DNA from: Saccharothrix sp. HUAS TT1
Lineage (GTDB): Bacteria; Actinomycetota; Actinomycetes; Mycobacteriales; Pseudonocardiaceae
NCBI RefSeq assembly: GCF_040744945.1
Contig: NZ_CP160454.1
Location: 62,001 to 126,000, forward strand
DNA: 64,000 nt
Reading direction: 5' to 3'
Positions 51,969 to 60,009 of this stretch are shown piece by piece. A model generated the notes under the pieces. The model worked only from the letters and a program-made list of their open reading frames with translations. It did not search any database and was not told the origin of the DNA. The position numbers were made by a program, and so were the translations under genes. Every line of letters starts with the position of its first letter. Within the stretch, counting starts at the first letter, position 1.

Positions 51969-52751
51969 CTACGGGCCTCCCAGCACGAGGGCGACGCCCT
52001 CGGCGAGCAGCGCGCGGCCCTCGTCGGTGACCCGCCACTTCCACGGCCGCCGCGTGGTGTCGGCCGCCACCACCTCTCCGCGCGACACGGACTTGAACAC
52101 CTGCTCGACGTCGAACGGGGACGACCAGCCGTGCCGGTCGAAGGCGTGCCGGAGCAGCGAGACACGTTCGGGCCGGTCGCCGGGATCGAGGGTGCGCCAC
52201 CCGGACATCAGCTTGCTGACCTGCTTGGCTGTCGCGTCCTCCCGATCGCCCAGGACGAACACCAGCAACCACCCGAACGAGGTGGTCGAGGCCGCCGACT
52301 TGTAGCGCCGCACGTCCGGGCCGTACCGGGCGTGCATCCTGGCCGTCGCCAGCCGGTTCAGGGCCTGCGCGAGCTTCCCTCCGGCGAGCGCGGTTCCGGG
52401 CTCGACGTGCTCGGGGTAGACCGGGCAGTCACCGGACCGCGCGTGCCGCAGGAGCTGCATGAAGTCGATGTCCTGGCTCGGGTCGCCGGTCGCGGTGTAC
52501 GTCCACAGGCAGTCGGAGCTGTCCCGGCAGGTGACGGTTTCCCCCACCGCCATCCGCTCCCGGTCGTCGCCACCGCCCACGGCCCTTTCCCCCTTCGTGA
52601 CGTCGGCCTCCGCCCGCCGGCGGGCCACCGTCCACCCCCGACCGGTCAAGTAGTAGAGCACGCCCAGGGCGTCGACCCGGCCGGCGCACCGGTGTCGCCG
52701 GACGCGGACCCGCGGCAGGCTTCCGACGTGGCCCCGCCGTTCCCCGCGCAC
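51969..52751 (-). CDS. hypothetical protein with winged-helix-like end
   Basis: 260 residues from a GTG four bases after the stop of the 52756 gene; the true start may be later (LGVLYYLTGRGWTVARRRAE looks like a good N-terminus). Five cysteines are scattered. The C-terminal part RRPWKWRVTDEGRALLAEGV has the wing and helix typical of winged-helix repressors. Lies between the chaperone and tape measure genes, where siphophages usually have nothing; probably an inserted gene. Confidence 0.65.
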   Translation of the reverse strand: MRGERRGHVGSLPRVRVRRHRCAGRVDALGVLYYLTGRGWTVARRRAEADVTKGERAVGGGDDRERMAVGETVTCRDSSDCLWTYTATGDPSQDIDFMQLLRHARSGDCPVYPEHVEPGTALAGGKLAQALNRLATARMHARYGPDVRRYKSAASTTSFGWLLVFVLGDREDATAKQVSKLMSGWRTLDPGDRPERVSLLRHAFDRHGWSSPFDVEQVFKSVSRGEVVAADTTRRPWKWRVTDEGRALLAEGVALVLGGP

Positions 52752-52755
52752 CCGG

Positions 52756-53370
52756 TCAACGACCGGCGAACGCCTGCATGAACGCCGCCTCCTCGCGCTG
52801 CGCCGACCAGCCCAGAGGGGCGGCGTCGCGGGAACGGCCGCTCATGCGCACACCCGGCGCGGGAGCGAACACCTCGGCGTCGAGCACCGCGACCTCGCTG
52901 TCCTTCTGGCACAGCGACAGCCGCCACCGGTAGACGCCGGTGAGCAGCCGGCCGATCGGCTCCCGCAGCGGGTCGACGCCGCGGGCGAAGCACCAGCCGT
53001 CGAACGCCATCCAGTTCGCCCACGCCGTGCCCGCCAGCCGGGTCGCCACCCAGAAGTCCATGCCCAGCGCCGCGCCGAGCACGGCCAGCGCCGCGTCCTC
53101 CAGGTCGTCGAGGTCGTAGGCGTCGCGCCAGAGGGAGTCGTCGCCGTCGGCCGTCTCCAGGTCGACCAGGCGGCCGGTCAGCCAGTCCGCGTCGTCGGGG
53201 TCCAGCGCGCCGGGCAGCAGCCGCCACCAGCAGCCGGGCGCCTCCAGCACCAGCGCCTCCAGCCAGGTGCGGGTGGCCAGGTCGGGCAGCAGCAGCTCGC
53301 GGTCGTCGACGCGGAACGGCAGAGGGGTCGCCGCCGGCGGGCCGTGGACGGCGCGCAGCGCGTCAACCAC
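52756..53370 (-). CDS. tail assembly chaperone, downstream frame (T part)
   Basis: 204 residues if started at the GTG (53370), but the GTG is the last base of a GGGGGCG slippery string in the upstream gene, and a shift of -2 there enters this frame exactly. Sequence: helical, Trp-rich (CWWRLLPGALDPDDADWLTG, GVYRWRLSLCQKDSEVAVLD). Position between chaperone G and the tape measure matches the GT part of siphophage and Mu-like chaperones. Expressed as a fusion with the upstream protein, separately, or both. Confidence 0.75.
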   Translation of the reverse strand: MVDALRAVHGPPAATPLPFRVDDRELLLPDLATRTWLEALVLEAPGCWWRLLPGALDPDDADWLTGRLVDLETADGDDSLWRDAYDLDDLEDAALAVLGAALGMDFWVATRLAGTAWANWMAFDGWCFARGVDPLREPIGRLLTGVYRWRLSLCQKDSEVAVLDAEVFAPAPGVRMSGRSRDAAPLGWSAQREEAAFMQAFAGR

Positions 53371-54166
53371 GCCCCCGGCCCCGGGCCGCCGCCGTCGTGG
53401 TCTTCTTCGCCGCCCCGACCCGGCCGCCCGCGGTCACCGCCCGGGTGCCGCCGCGCGCACCCGCGACGGCCTTGGCGCTGCCCCGGCCCTTGGCGCGGGC
53501 CGCGTCGCGGCGGGCCGCCCGGTTCGCCTTCGGGCTCCACCGCTCGATCAGGTGCTGCACGATCTCCGCGATGTGCTCCAGGTCCAGGTCGTCGTCGTGG
53601 TCGCGCATCCGCCGCGCCACCACGTCCCGGTCGGCGCGCTCCAGCGCGGCGTCGAGGAAGATGCCCACCGACCACGCCTGCTGGCCCTCGTTCGCGCCCG
53701 TCGCCAGCGCGGCGGCCACGAACATCAGCACCAGGTCCTTCGGCGGGTGCGCGACCAGGTCCAGCTCCAGGTCCTCGTTGACGATGTGCACCGGCTCCCC
53801 GGTCACCGGCGCCGGATCCGCCTCGACCACCAGCGGCTCGACCCTGCCGCGCGCGGGCCAGGCGTTCCACCGCTCCAGCAGGCCGCCCACCAGCTGCACC
53901 GTCGCGCCCAGGTCGACCGGGTCGGCGGGGTCGATCGCCCGGTCGATGAACCGCTTGCGGTCCACCAGGCCCAGCGTGCCCGACAGGAACTGGATGACCG
54001 CCATCGCCCGGTCCGGTTCGGGCACGTCCGCGCCGATCGCCGTGGCCGCGAAGTACAGGACGGCGTCCTTGGGGCGCTGCACCACCAGCTCCTCCCCGCA
54101 CAGGGTGACCGGGATCGGCTGTTCCTCGCGGGCGCGTTTCGGGGTGCGGAACTCCAGGGTCTCCAT
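53363..54166 (-). CDS. tail assembly chaperone, upstream frame (G part)
   Basis: 267 residues. Two copies of the same domain: about 17-100 (PIPVTLCGEELVVQRPKDAV, then ATVQLVGGLLERW) and about 132-210 (DLELDLVAHPPKDLVLMFVA, then LEHIAEIVQHLIERW), joined by a linker. Ends with a Lys/Arg/Gly/Ala-rich tail (AAKKTTTAAARGRGRG). Ends 7 bases inside the next gene, in the frameshift region. Chaperones the tape measure before tail polymerisation. The frame ends before the slip site normally. Confidence 0.78.
   Translation of the reverse strand: METLEFRTPKRAREEQPIPVTLCGEELVVQRPKDAVLYFAATAIGADVPEPDRAMAVIQFLSGTLGLVDRKRFIDRAIDPADPVDLGATVQLVGGLLERWNAWPARGRVEPLVVEADPAPVTGEPVHIVNEDLELDLVAHPPKDLVLMFVAAALATGANEGQQAWSVGIFLDAALERADRDVVARRMRDHDDDLDLEHIAEIVQHLIERWSPKANRAARRDAARAKGRGSAKAVAGARGGTRAVTAGGRVGAAKKTTTAAARGRGRG
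53370..53376 (-). other. -2 frameshift slippery site GGGGGCG
   Basis: On the reverse strand the codons read CGG GGG CGT GGT TGA. Slipping back two bases on the G run gives GGC GTG GTT GAC, the frame of the downstream gene. This is the slippery sequence and frame change I recall for the phage Mu chaperone genes. A -2 shift there would give a fusion of about 470 residues. Confidence 0.7.
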
Positions 54167-54350
54167 GTCGTGGCTCCAAGTTCATCCGGGGTGCGCGGCA
54201 AGACGCACGCCCCCTCCGGCGGCCACGACGACGCCAGACCCGGCGGGGGCGTGCCGGCACAGCGTATCGAGACACCCCCGAACGTGCCCAAGTCTGATGT
54301 GGACAGAGTGTTTCCGCAGGTCAAACCATGTTTGTGAAAGAGCTTCATGA

Positions 54351-54418
54351 TATGATGAACGGGCATTGAAAAAGGCCCCCGGTCCGCATCACTTCGCAGG
54401 CGAACGGACTCGGGGGCC
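54351..54418 (+). promoter_or_regulatory. TATGAT promoter and hairpin leader
   Basis: TATGAT at 54351-54356 in an AT-rich stretch is followed by a hairpin (54374-54386 with 54405-54418, one bulge, loop 18). The hairpin ends 34 bases before the start of the ATPase gene and may attenuate transcription. The 286-base divergent region 54167-54452 also holds the promoter of the reverse tail genes, not placed. Confidence 0.55.
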
Positions 54419-54452
54419 CCCGGATGAACCACCTGACCAGCAGGAGATTCGC

Positions 54453-55853
54453 GTGTCAGCATACGACACCGCCACCGCGCCACCGCAGCACGAACTGCGC
54501 CGGCGGCAACCAACCGGGGCCGTCGGATGGCCCCTGATCGTGCTCGAAGGACCCGACACCGCCGACAAGACCCTCGAAGCCGCCCGCTTCACCGCCGACG
54601 CCCGGTTGGGCGAAGCGTTCTGGATCGAGTACGGCGGCGGCGACGAGGGCGTGGCCGACGAGTACATCGGCGTCGATCACGCCCGGTACACGATCCTGGA
54701 GCACGACGGCACCTACCCGTCGGTGTACGGGCAGATCGTCGCCGCCAAGAACGAGGCCCGCAGGGTCCACGAGGCGGGAGAGCCGCCGTGCTGCCTGATC
54801 GTGGACTCGTGGAGCGCGATGTGGGACGACATCCGCACCTGGACCTACCTGCGCGCCAAGGCCGGGCTGGTCAACTCCACCGCCCCCGACGTCGAGATCG
54901 ACCCGAACGCCGAACTCAACCCCGGCCGCAACCTGTGGACCGACGCCCGCGAACGCTACCGGGCGATCATGACCCAGTTGTTGACCTTCCCCGGCGTGGT
55001 GGTGCTCACCGTGCGCGGCGAGTGGGTCAGCGTCAAGGGAGAGGACGGGCAGCCCGCCCGGTGGGGCGAGTACGTGCTGGAAGCCCACCGCACCCTCAAG
55101 CACGACGCCCGGCTCCGCGTCCGCCTGGAGCCCGGCAAGAACCCGCTGATCGTCAAGGCGCGCTCGGCGAAGGCCGGCTACGACACCCACCTCAAGCCCT
55201 ACGAGCTGCGCGAGGGCCTGGACCTCGGCGAAATCGTGTTCGAGCGCATGGGCGTCGACCCGGGGCGGGCCCCGCTGCCCGTCAGCCGCGCCGGCCGGTA
55301 CGCGCCGCTGCCCGAACGCATCGCCGCCGGCCGCTTGCAGCAGTCGCGGCGCGGCCGGACCGACGAGACGGTCATCGGACGCGGCACCGGACCCGTCGGC
55401 CGGCAGGAGCCGGAACCGGCCGCGTCGGACATGCCGCTGCGCACGCTGATCAGCGACCAGGACTGGCTCGACCTGCTGGAGAGGAAGCGCGGCGACCACG
55501 CGGCGCTGGTGAACCTCTACCGGGCCGCGCAGACGTCGAAGGTCAACAGCGCGCTGCTGCACCGCATCGCCGTCGCCGGTCAGGAAGCACGCGACGCGGC
55601 CGAGGCCAGGGCCGCCCGGGAAGCCGAACGCGCGAAGCAGGACGGCGCGGTCGACGAGGGCGGCCAGGACGCCGACCCCGCGCCGACCGACTCCGACGGG
55701 GTGGACGCCGAGCCGGCCGACGCCGAACAGGTCGACGAGCCGGAGAGCGCGCCGACGCCGACCGGGTTCGAGGCCGAGGCCGACGCCGACAGCGACGTTC
55801 CCGGCAGCGGCGACCCGGGCAGCGGCGACACCGCCGACGGAGGTGAGCGCTGA
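54453..55853 (+). CDS. Sak4-like RecA-type ATPase with degenerate Walker A
   Basis: 466 residues from a GTG after CAGGAGATTC. N-terminal ATPase domain: PLIVLEGPDTADKTLEAARF (about 27-46), where the Walker A box reads GPDTADKT instead of GxxGxGKT, then CCLIVDSWSAMWDDIRTW (113-130), a Walker B with Asp, and GVVVLTVRGEWVSVKGEDG. This layout fits phage Sak4-like single-strand-annealing ATPases. The C-terminal 170 residues are Pro/Glu/Asp-rich, mostly disordered. The altered P-loop may slow hydrolysis. First gene of the operon. Confidence 0.72.
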   Translation: MSAYDTATAPPQHELRRRQPTGAVGWPLIVLEGPDTADKTLEAARFTADARLGEAFWIEYGGGDEGVADEYIGVDHARYTILEHDGTYPSVYGQIVAAKNEARRVHEAGEPPCCLIVDSWSAMWDDIRTWTYLRAKAGLVNSTAPDVEIDPNAELNPGRNLWTDARERYRAIMTQLLTFPGVVVLTVRGEWVSVKGEDGQPARWGEYVLEAHRTLKHDARLRVRLEPGKNPLIVKARSAKAGYDTHLKPYELREGLDLGEIVFERMGVDPGRAPLPVSRAGRYAPLPERIAAGRLQQSRRGRTDETVIGRGTGPVGRQEPEPAASDMPLRTLISDQDWLDLLERKRGDHAALVNLYRAAQTSKVNSALLHRIAVAGQEARDAAEARAAREAERAKQDGAVDEGGQDADPAPTDSDGVDAEPADAEQVDEPESAPTPTGFEAEADADSDVPGSGDPGSGDTADGGER

Positions 55854-56479
55854 TGGCCGGCACGCGCAAGAAGCCCGCGAAGCGCACGACCAAGCGCAAG
55901 AGCAAGTGGACGCCCGAGCAGATCGCCCAGTTCCGGGCCGCCGACGAGGCTCGCGCCGCCGCCGCCGACGCCGTGCTGGAGGACCCGGCCGCGATGCAGC
56001 GCATGGAGGTCGCGCTGCGCGGCGCGTCCGCCAGGGTGCGCGGCTACTCGCCCCGCAACCGGGCGCTGTTGTGGACGCAGGCCGCCGAACAGGGGTTCCG
56101 GCTCACCGACGTGGACACCCCGCTCGGCTGGGCGAGGCGGGGCCGCGCCATCCACCCCGACCACAAGTTCAAGGGCCTGCGGATCACCGCGCCGCGCGGC
56201 GACGACGAGGACAAGGCGCAGAAGGACGGCGCGTCCCCGGAGAAGCCGCCCACCGGGCAGGACGCCGCCGGTGACGAGAAGAAGCAACCCCGGTTCCGCA
56301 TGACCAGCGTGTTCGACGTCGCCCAGACCGTGGACGCCCTCGCCGACGAACGCGACGACGACGGAACCACCGGTCCGCGCACCGCCGACGAGGTGGCCGC
56401 GGAGGACGCCGAGCTGCTGCGCCAGGCCGAGGACGCCGACGCGTTCGCCGCCGCGCTGGCCGGGCAGGACGCGTCGTGA
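55853..56479 (+). CDS. ArdC-like N-terminal domain protein
   Basis: 208 residues; ATG overlaps the previous stop. A basic N-terminus (KKPAKRTTKRKSKW), then the ArdC-like segment GYSPRNRALLWTQAAEQGFR, DTPLGWARRGRAIHPDHKFK, GLRITAP and, later, PRFRMTSVFDVAQT. Matches the DUF1738/ArdC single-strand-DNA-binding domain ('S..N..LL..Q', 'GW...GR.I......G.RI.AP', 'F....VFD..QT'). No metallopeptidase half is present. Related plasmid proteins protect incoming DNA from restriction, so this may do so here. Confidence 0.75.
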   Translation: MAGTRKKPAKRTTKRKSKWTPEQIAQFRAADEARAAAADAVLEDPAAMQRMEVALRGASARVRGYSPRNRALLWTQAAEQGFRLTDVDTPLGWARRGRAIHPDHKFKGLRITAPRGDDEDKAQKDGASPEKPPTGQDAAGDEKKQPRFRMTSVFDVAQTVDALADERDDDGTTGPRTADEVAAEDAELLRQAEDADAFAAALAGQDAS

Positions 56480-56898
56480 GCCGCTACCGGCACGGGGACG
56501 CGGTGGTCGGCGACTACGCGTGGGGCGGTGCGACGCAGGTCGCCCGCCCCGTGATCCGCGCCAACCCGAAGGGCGTGGTGCTGGGCATGGAGCGCGGCCG
56601 GGGCGGCTGGCTCAACACCCTGGCGCTGACGTGGGAGCAGGTGCGCGGGGTGCTGCCCGCCGTCGACGGCGAACCGGTGTCGACCGAGGCCGCGCTGGAG
56701 GTCGCCGACCGGCTGCGCGCCGGAACCCTCGCCGAAGGGCAGCGCGGGGCGGTCGCGTCGCTGCTGCTCGTGCTCGCCGTCACCGCCGGCCTGCCCAGGC
56801 CGGTCGTGGCGGCGCTCGCCGAGGCGGTCGCCCCGGCCGACATCGGCGGCGCGAGGCCCGCGCCGCCGGTCGGTCGACGTCCGGGACGGCTGCGGTGA
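56476..56898 (+). CDS. hypothetical protein, 140 aa
   Basis: GTG in a 4-base overlap. Starts SRYRHGDAVVGDYAWGGATQ; a small beta domain then helical sequence (EVADRLRAGTLAEGQRGAVA) and a Pro/Arg tail. No motif. Confidence 0.65.
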   Translation: MSRYRHGDAVVGDYAWGGATQVARPVIRANPKGVVLGMERGRGGWLNTLALTWEQVRGVLPAVDGEPVSTEAALEVADRLRAGTLAEGQRGAVASLLLVLAVTAGLPRPVVAALAEAVAPADIGGARPAPPVGRRPGRLR

Positions 56899-58079
56899 CC
56901 GCGGTGAAGGTCCGCCCCGGCGGGCCGCCGCGCCAGCACGTGCTGCGGCTGTCCGAGCGGGTCGTCGAAACCTGGTTCGGGCACCACGGCGGCAACAACC
57001 TGGAGATCCCCATGTCGGTGGTGGCGGTCATGTCGCTGCTGTCGCCGCCGCACGAGGAGCGCCAGGCCGCGATCGACGAGACCGCGGGCATGAGCCCCGA
57101 GGCGTTCGGCGGGGTCATGGGGGTGCTGTGGCAGCGGTTCGTGCGGGCCCGGCCCGACCTGGTCAACCCGGTGTGGCCGTTCGTGCGGATCTGGGTCGGC
57201 TCGTCGGACAGCTACCGCATGAGCGACCAGGCCCTGGCCGCCGCCAAGGCGGTCGGCGACACCCTGCTGCGGCACGACCTGTTCTCGCTGGCCGACAACC
57301 GGTACGACGTCGACCTGCTGGGCCAGGTGCTCACCGAGCTGCGCCCGAAGTCGTCGTTGCAGGCACGCGGCCAGTTCTACACCCCGCCCGACGTGTGCCA
57401 GCTGATGGCCGCGATGACCGTGCTCGGCGAGGGCGAGTCGGTGTCCGACCCGGCGCTGGGCTCCGGCGGCATGTTCCGGGGCGCGGCGCAGGCCATGCGC
57501 GAACAGGGCCTCGACCCCACGACGGTCACCTGGATCGGCAACGACATCGACGACCTCGCCATCGCCGCCGCCGCGGTGAACGCCGTGCTGTGGAATCTCG
57601 GGCCGAACGTGGTGCTCGGGGTCGCCAACGCGCTCACCGAACCGGACTGGGTCGGGCGGGCGGTGCGGATGCGCAACGAGATGGTGTCGCTGGCCCGCAA
57701 CGCGATGACCCTCGACCTGCTGCGCGGTGTGGAACAGCTCATCCAGGGCGCCGCCGCCGAGGGCGACGAGGACCGCGACGGCGGGGACGAGCAGCGGGAC
57801 GAGGTCGAAGACGACCGGGTCGACGAGCCGGTGGTGGGCGACGAGCCGGAACCGGAACCCGCCGGGCAGACCGTGCCGGAGCCGCCCGTCGCGGAACCGG
57901 CCGCCGGCCCGTCCGCGCCGGAGCAGGTGGTTCGCGAGCAGGTGCGACAGCGGGTGAAGCCCGAGCGGGTGGAGCCCGCACCGTCCCCCGACGGGGACGC
58001 GGAACGTGTGTGGCACGAGTGGTGCGACGACGCCGGCGTGGTGCTGGTGGTCGACGCCGTCGGACTGGAGGGGTCGTGA
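56895..58079 (+). CDS. HsdM-like protein lacking the NPPF catalytic motif
   Basis: 394 residues from a GTG in a 4-base overlap. SARGQFYTPPDVCQLM (about 155-170), motif I DPALGSGGMFRG (185-196) and motif II IGNDIDDLAIAAAAVNAVLW (214-233) follow the type I methylase (HsdM) order. After it, where NPPF/Y should be, only LGVANALTEPDW is seen. The C-terminal ~110 residues are acidic and disordered. So it probably binds SAM but cannot methylate adenine; a sensor, DNA-recognition or scaffold role is inferred. Confidence 0.75.
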   Translation: MTAVKVRPGGPPRQHVLRLSERVVETWFGHHGGNNLEIPMSVVAVMSLLSPPHEERQAAIDETAGMSPEAFGGVMGVLWQRFVRARPDLVNPVWPFVRIWVGSSDSYRMSDQALAAAKAVGDTLLRHDLFSLADNRYDVDLLGQVLTELRPKSSLQARGQFYTPPDVCQLMAAMTVLGEGESVSDPALGSGGMFRGAAQAMREQGLDPTTVTWIGNDIDDLAIAAAAVNAVLWNLGPNVVLGVANALTEPDWVGRAVRMRNEMVSLARNAMTLDLLRGVEQLIQGAAAEGDEDRDGGDEQRDEVEDDRVDEPVVGDEPEPEPAGQTVPEPPVAEPAAGPSAPEQVVREQVRQRVKPERVEPAPSPDGDAERVWHEWCDDAGVVLVVDAVGLEGS

Positions 58080-58348
58080 ACGTGGACGTGGACGTGGAGC
58101 AGCTGCCGCCGTGGTGCCGGACGTGCGGGGCGAGGCTGGAGCTGCGCGACCCGCCGGGCGGGCACACGCCCGAGCAGCAGTGGTGCGGCATCTGGTACGA
58201 CCACCCGCCGCTGCCCGGCCTGCCCGCCGGGCAGCTCGTCGGGCACACCGGCACGGCACTGGTCATGTCGGCCGAGCTGCAGGTGCACCTGGAGGAGCTG
58301 GAGCTCCGCGCCGCGCAGCGCCCGGTCGACGCCGGGAGGGCGGGATGA
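58076..58348 (+). CDS. small CxxC protein, 90 aa
   Basis: GTG in a 4-base overlap. PPWCRTCGARLELRDPPGGH (about 11-30) has a CxxC and a further Cys near 37, a likely zinc knuckle. The rest is helical. Function unknown. Confidence 0.65.
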   Translation: MNVDVDVEQLPPWCRTCGARLELRDPPGGHTPEQQWCGIWYDHPPLPGLPAGQLVGHTGTALVMSAELQVHLEELELRAAQRPVDAGRAG

Positions 58349-58629
58349 GCCCACACGACCCGGTGCGCGACCCGACCCGGTACGACGGCCTGTACCAGCC
58401 GCGGGCGCAGCGGCTGCCCCGGCCGGACATGCGCGTGCACCGCCACACCTGCCCCAACGGGACCGAGGTCGTGGTGACCTCCCAGCGGATCAAGGTCACC
58501 GGTGTGACGCTGGACCGGTGGAGCATCGCCGGGATCGACGTGGGCACCTCGGCGCGCGCGACCCCGAACGAGCAGCCACCCGACTTCGCCTGGTGCGACC
58601 GGGCGGCGGGCGAACCCGTCCCGTTCTGA
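58345..58629 (+). CDS. hypothetical protein, 94 aa
   Basis: ATG in a 4-base overlap. Beta-rich core HTCPNGTEVVVTSQRIKVTG; two Cys. Last gene of the operon, followed by a hairpin. Function unknown. Confidence 0.65.
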   Translation: MSPHDPVRDPTRYDGLYQPRAQRLPRPDMRVHRHTCPNGTEVVVTSQRIKVTGVTLDRWSIAGIDVGTSARATPNEQPPDFAWCDRAAGEPVPF

Positions 58630-58652
58630 CGCGCGACACTCGACACTCGACG

Positions 58653-58679
58653 CGGCCCCGCCGGACACCGGCGGGGCCG
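58653..58679 (+). terminator. 12-bp terminator hairpin
   Basis: Arms 58653-58664 and 58668-58679 pair perfectly around ACA. Lies 24 bases after the last stop of the operon. Confidence 0.85.
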
Positions 58680-58754
58680 TCGTCGTCCCCCGCTCACGAG
58701 CGGCGCGCAACGCTGTGACCTGCGTGAATAGACGGGTATCACACCCCGCGCGAC

Positions 58755-58793
58755 CTACACATCATGTACATATGATGCAGTGCGATATAGGAT
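58755..58793 (+). promoter_or_regulatory. shared operator-promoter, copy 2
   Basis: CATGTACATATGATGCAG over the -35 TGTACA (58765-58770), 17-base spacer, -10 TAGGAT (58788-58793). The right half (58763-58780) matches that of copy 1 (35093-35110) at 17 of 18 bases; the left half is less conserved. It should respond to the same regulator and drive the operon starting at 58845. Confidence 0.82.
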
Positions 58794-58844
58794 TAAAGGG
58801 CAAGATCAAGAAACAGAAACCACAGGTCGGAGAGGGTGCGGGTC

Positions 58845-59048
58845 ATGAGCGCAGTGCAGAGGATCATCGGCCACCGGGCGTTCGTGCCCGCGCTCGCGCT
58901 CGGCCTCTCCGTGATCGCCGCACTGGTGATCGTCCCCGAGACCGCCGACACCCCGGCCGTGATCTGGGACCACTACCGCACCGCCGTCGTCGCGGTCGTC
59001 GACTTCGTGGCGCACACGCCCGGCCGCCTGCTCGACCTCGTCCGCTGA
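58845..59048 (+). CDS. 67-residue membrane protein
   Basis: ATG 58845 follows GGAGAGGG. One membrane helix (FVPALALGLSVIAALVIVPE, about 12-31) and a short polar tail. First gene after the shared operator. Function unknown. Confidence 0.65.
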   Translation: MSAVQRIIGHRAFVPALALGLSVIAALVIVPETADTPAVIWDHYRTAVVAVVDFVAHTPGRLLDLVR

Positions 59049-59080
59049 ACACCCACCACCACCCGGAAGGAACCACCGCC

Positions 59081-59917
59081 ATGAACGAGCTGCGGACCGC
59101 CCAGCAGGTCACCCAGGCCGTCCTCGACGCCGCCGTGCGCGCCGAACTGGAGCGCCGGCCCGACCTCGACTTCCACGACGTCGCCGCCGAGCTGACCGCC
59201 GAGACCATCGAGGTGCTGCCGCCCTACGCCCGCGAGTACCGCGCGCTGCTCGGCGCGGTCGCCGCCCGCCACCACGTGCAGGCGGTCAGCACGCCGCGAC
59301 TCGGACCGCACCAGTACCGGCGCGGCGCCGACGTGCTGCTGCTGGGCCTGCCGGGCGGCATCGCGGGCGTGCGCCGCGAGTGGGCCACCGTCGGCAGCCT
59401 CGCCCGCACCCTGTTCGACGCGGTCGCGGCGGGCGACGGCGAGGACGTCGCCACCCACCGCGCGAGCCTGCTGCTCGGCTACCGGCTGGGCCTGTCCCGC
59501 GACGGCCTGGACCGCGAGCAGGTCGAGGCGATCGTCGGAGGCAAGGTCCCGGGCGACGGCGTCACCTGGAAGTCCACCGGGTCCGGCGCGTGGGACGGTT
59601 ACCTGGCCGCCCGCGCCGACGCCGACACCATCGCCGCCGAGCACGCCGCCGCACAGGCCGAGGCCGACCGGATCGCCGCCGAGCAGGCCGCCGCGGCGAA
59701 GCCGAAGCGGGCGCCGCGCGCCGCGAAGGGCGAGGGCAAGGCGAAGACGCCCCGCGCGCCGCGCAAGCCGCGCACGCCCAAGGCCGCCGCCGGTGACGAG
59801 GCAACGCCGAAGCGGACGCGCCGTCCGCGCGCCGCGAAGCCCGCCGCCGCCACGCTGTTCGACAGCCCGACCGCCGAGCAGCCGGCCGCGTCCGTCGCGG
59901 AGCCGGCGGGCGTCTGA
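59081..59917 (+). CDS. nucleoid-type protein with histone H1-like tail
   Basis: 278 residues from an ATG after GGAAGGA. A helical N-terminal domain (~190 residues) is followed by a coiled, Ala-rich linker and a basic tail from about 205 to 250 (KPKRAPRAAKGEGKAKTPRA, then PRKPRTPKAAAG), with many K/R-P-rich steps like H1- or HupS-type tails. Likely a DNA-binding architectural protein. No H-NS or Lsr2 signature seen in the first part. Confidence 0.72.
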   Translation: MNELRTAQQVTQAVLDAAVRAELERRPDLDFHDVAAELTAETIEVLPPYAREYRALLGAVAARHHVQAVSTPRLGPHQYRRGADVLLLGLPGGIAGVRREWATVGSLARTLFDAVAAGDGEDVATHRASLLLGYRLGLSRDGLDREQVEAIVGGKVPGDGVTWKSTGSGAWDGYLAARADADTIAAEHAAAQAEADRIAAEQAAAAKPKRAPRAAKGEGKAKTPRAPRKPRTPKAAAGDEATPKRTRRPRAAKPAAATLFDSPTAEQPAASVAEPAGV

Positions 59918-60009
59918 CCCGCCCGCGCGGGCGGTGACTCGACCACCGCCCGCGCCGCCCCACCCCACCCGATCACCTCCCCGACCCTCACCCGTGAAGG
60001 AGCACCACC

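Noticed and set aside
54374..54418. Riboswitch before the ATPase operon
   Set aside because: Only a simple hairpin with no known aptamer pattern; described as a possible attenuator.
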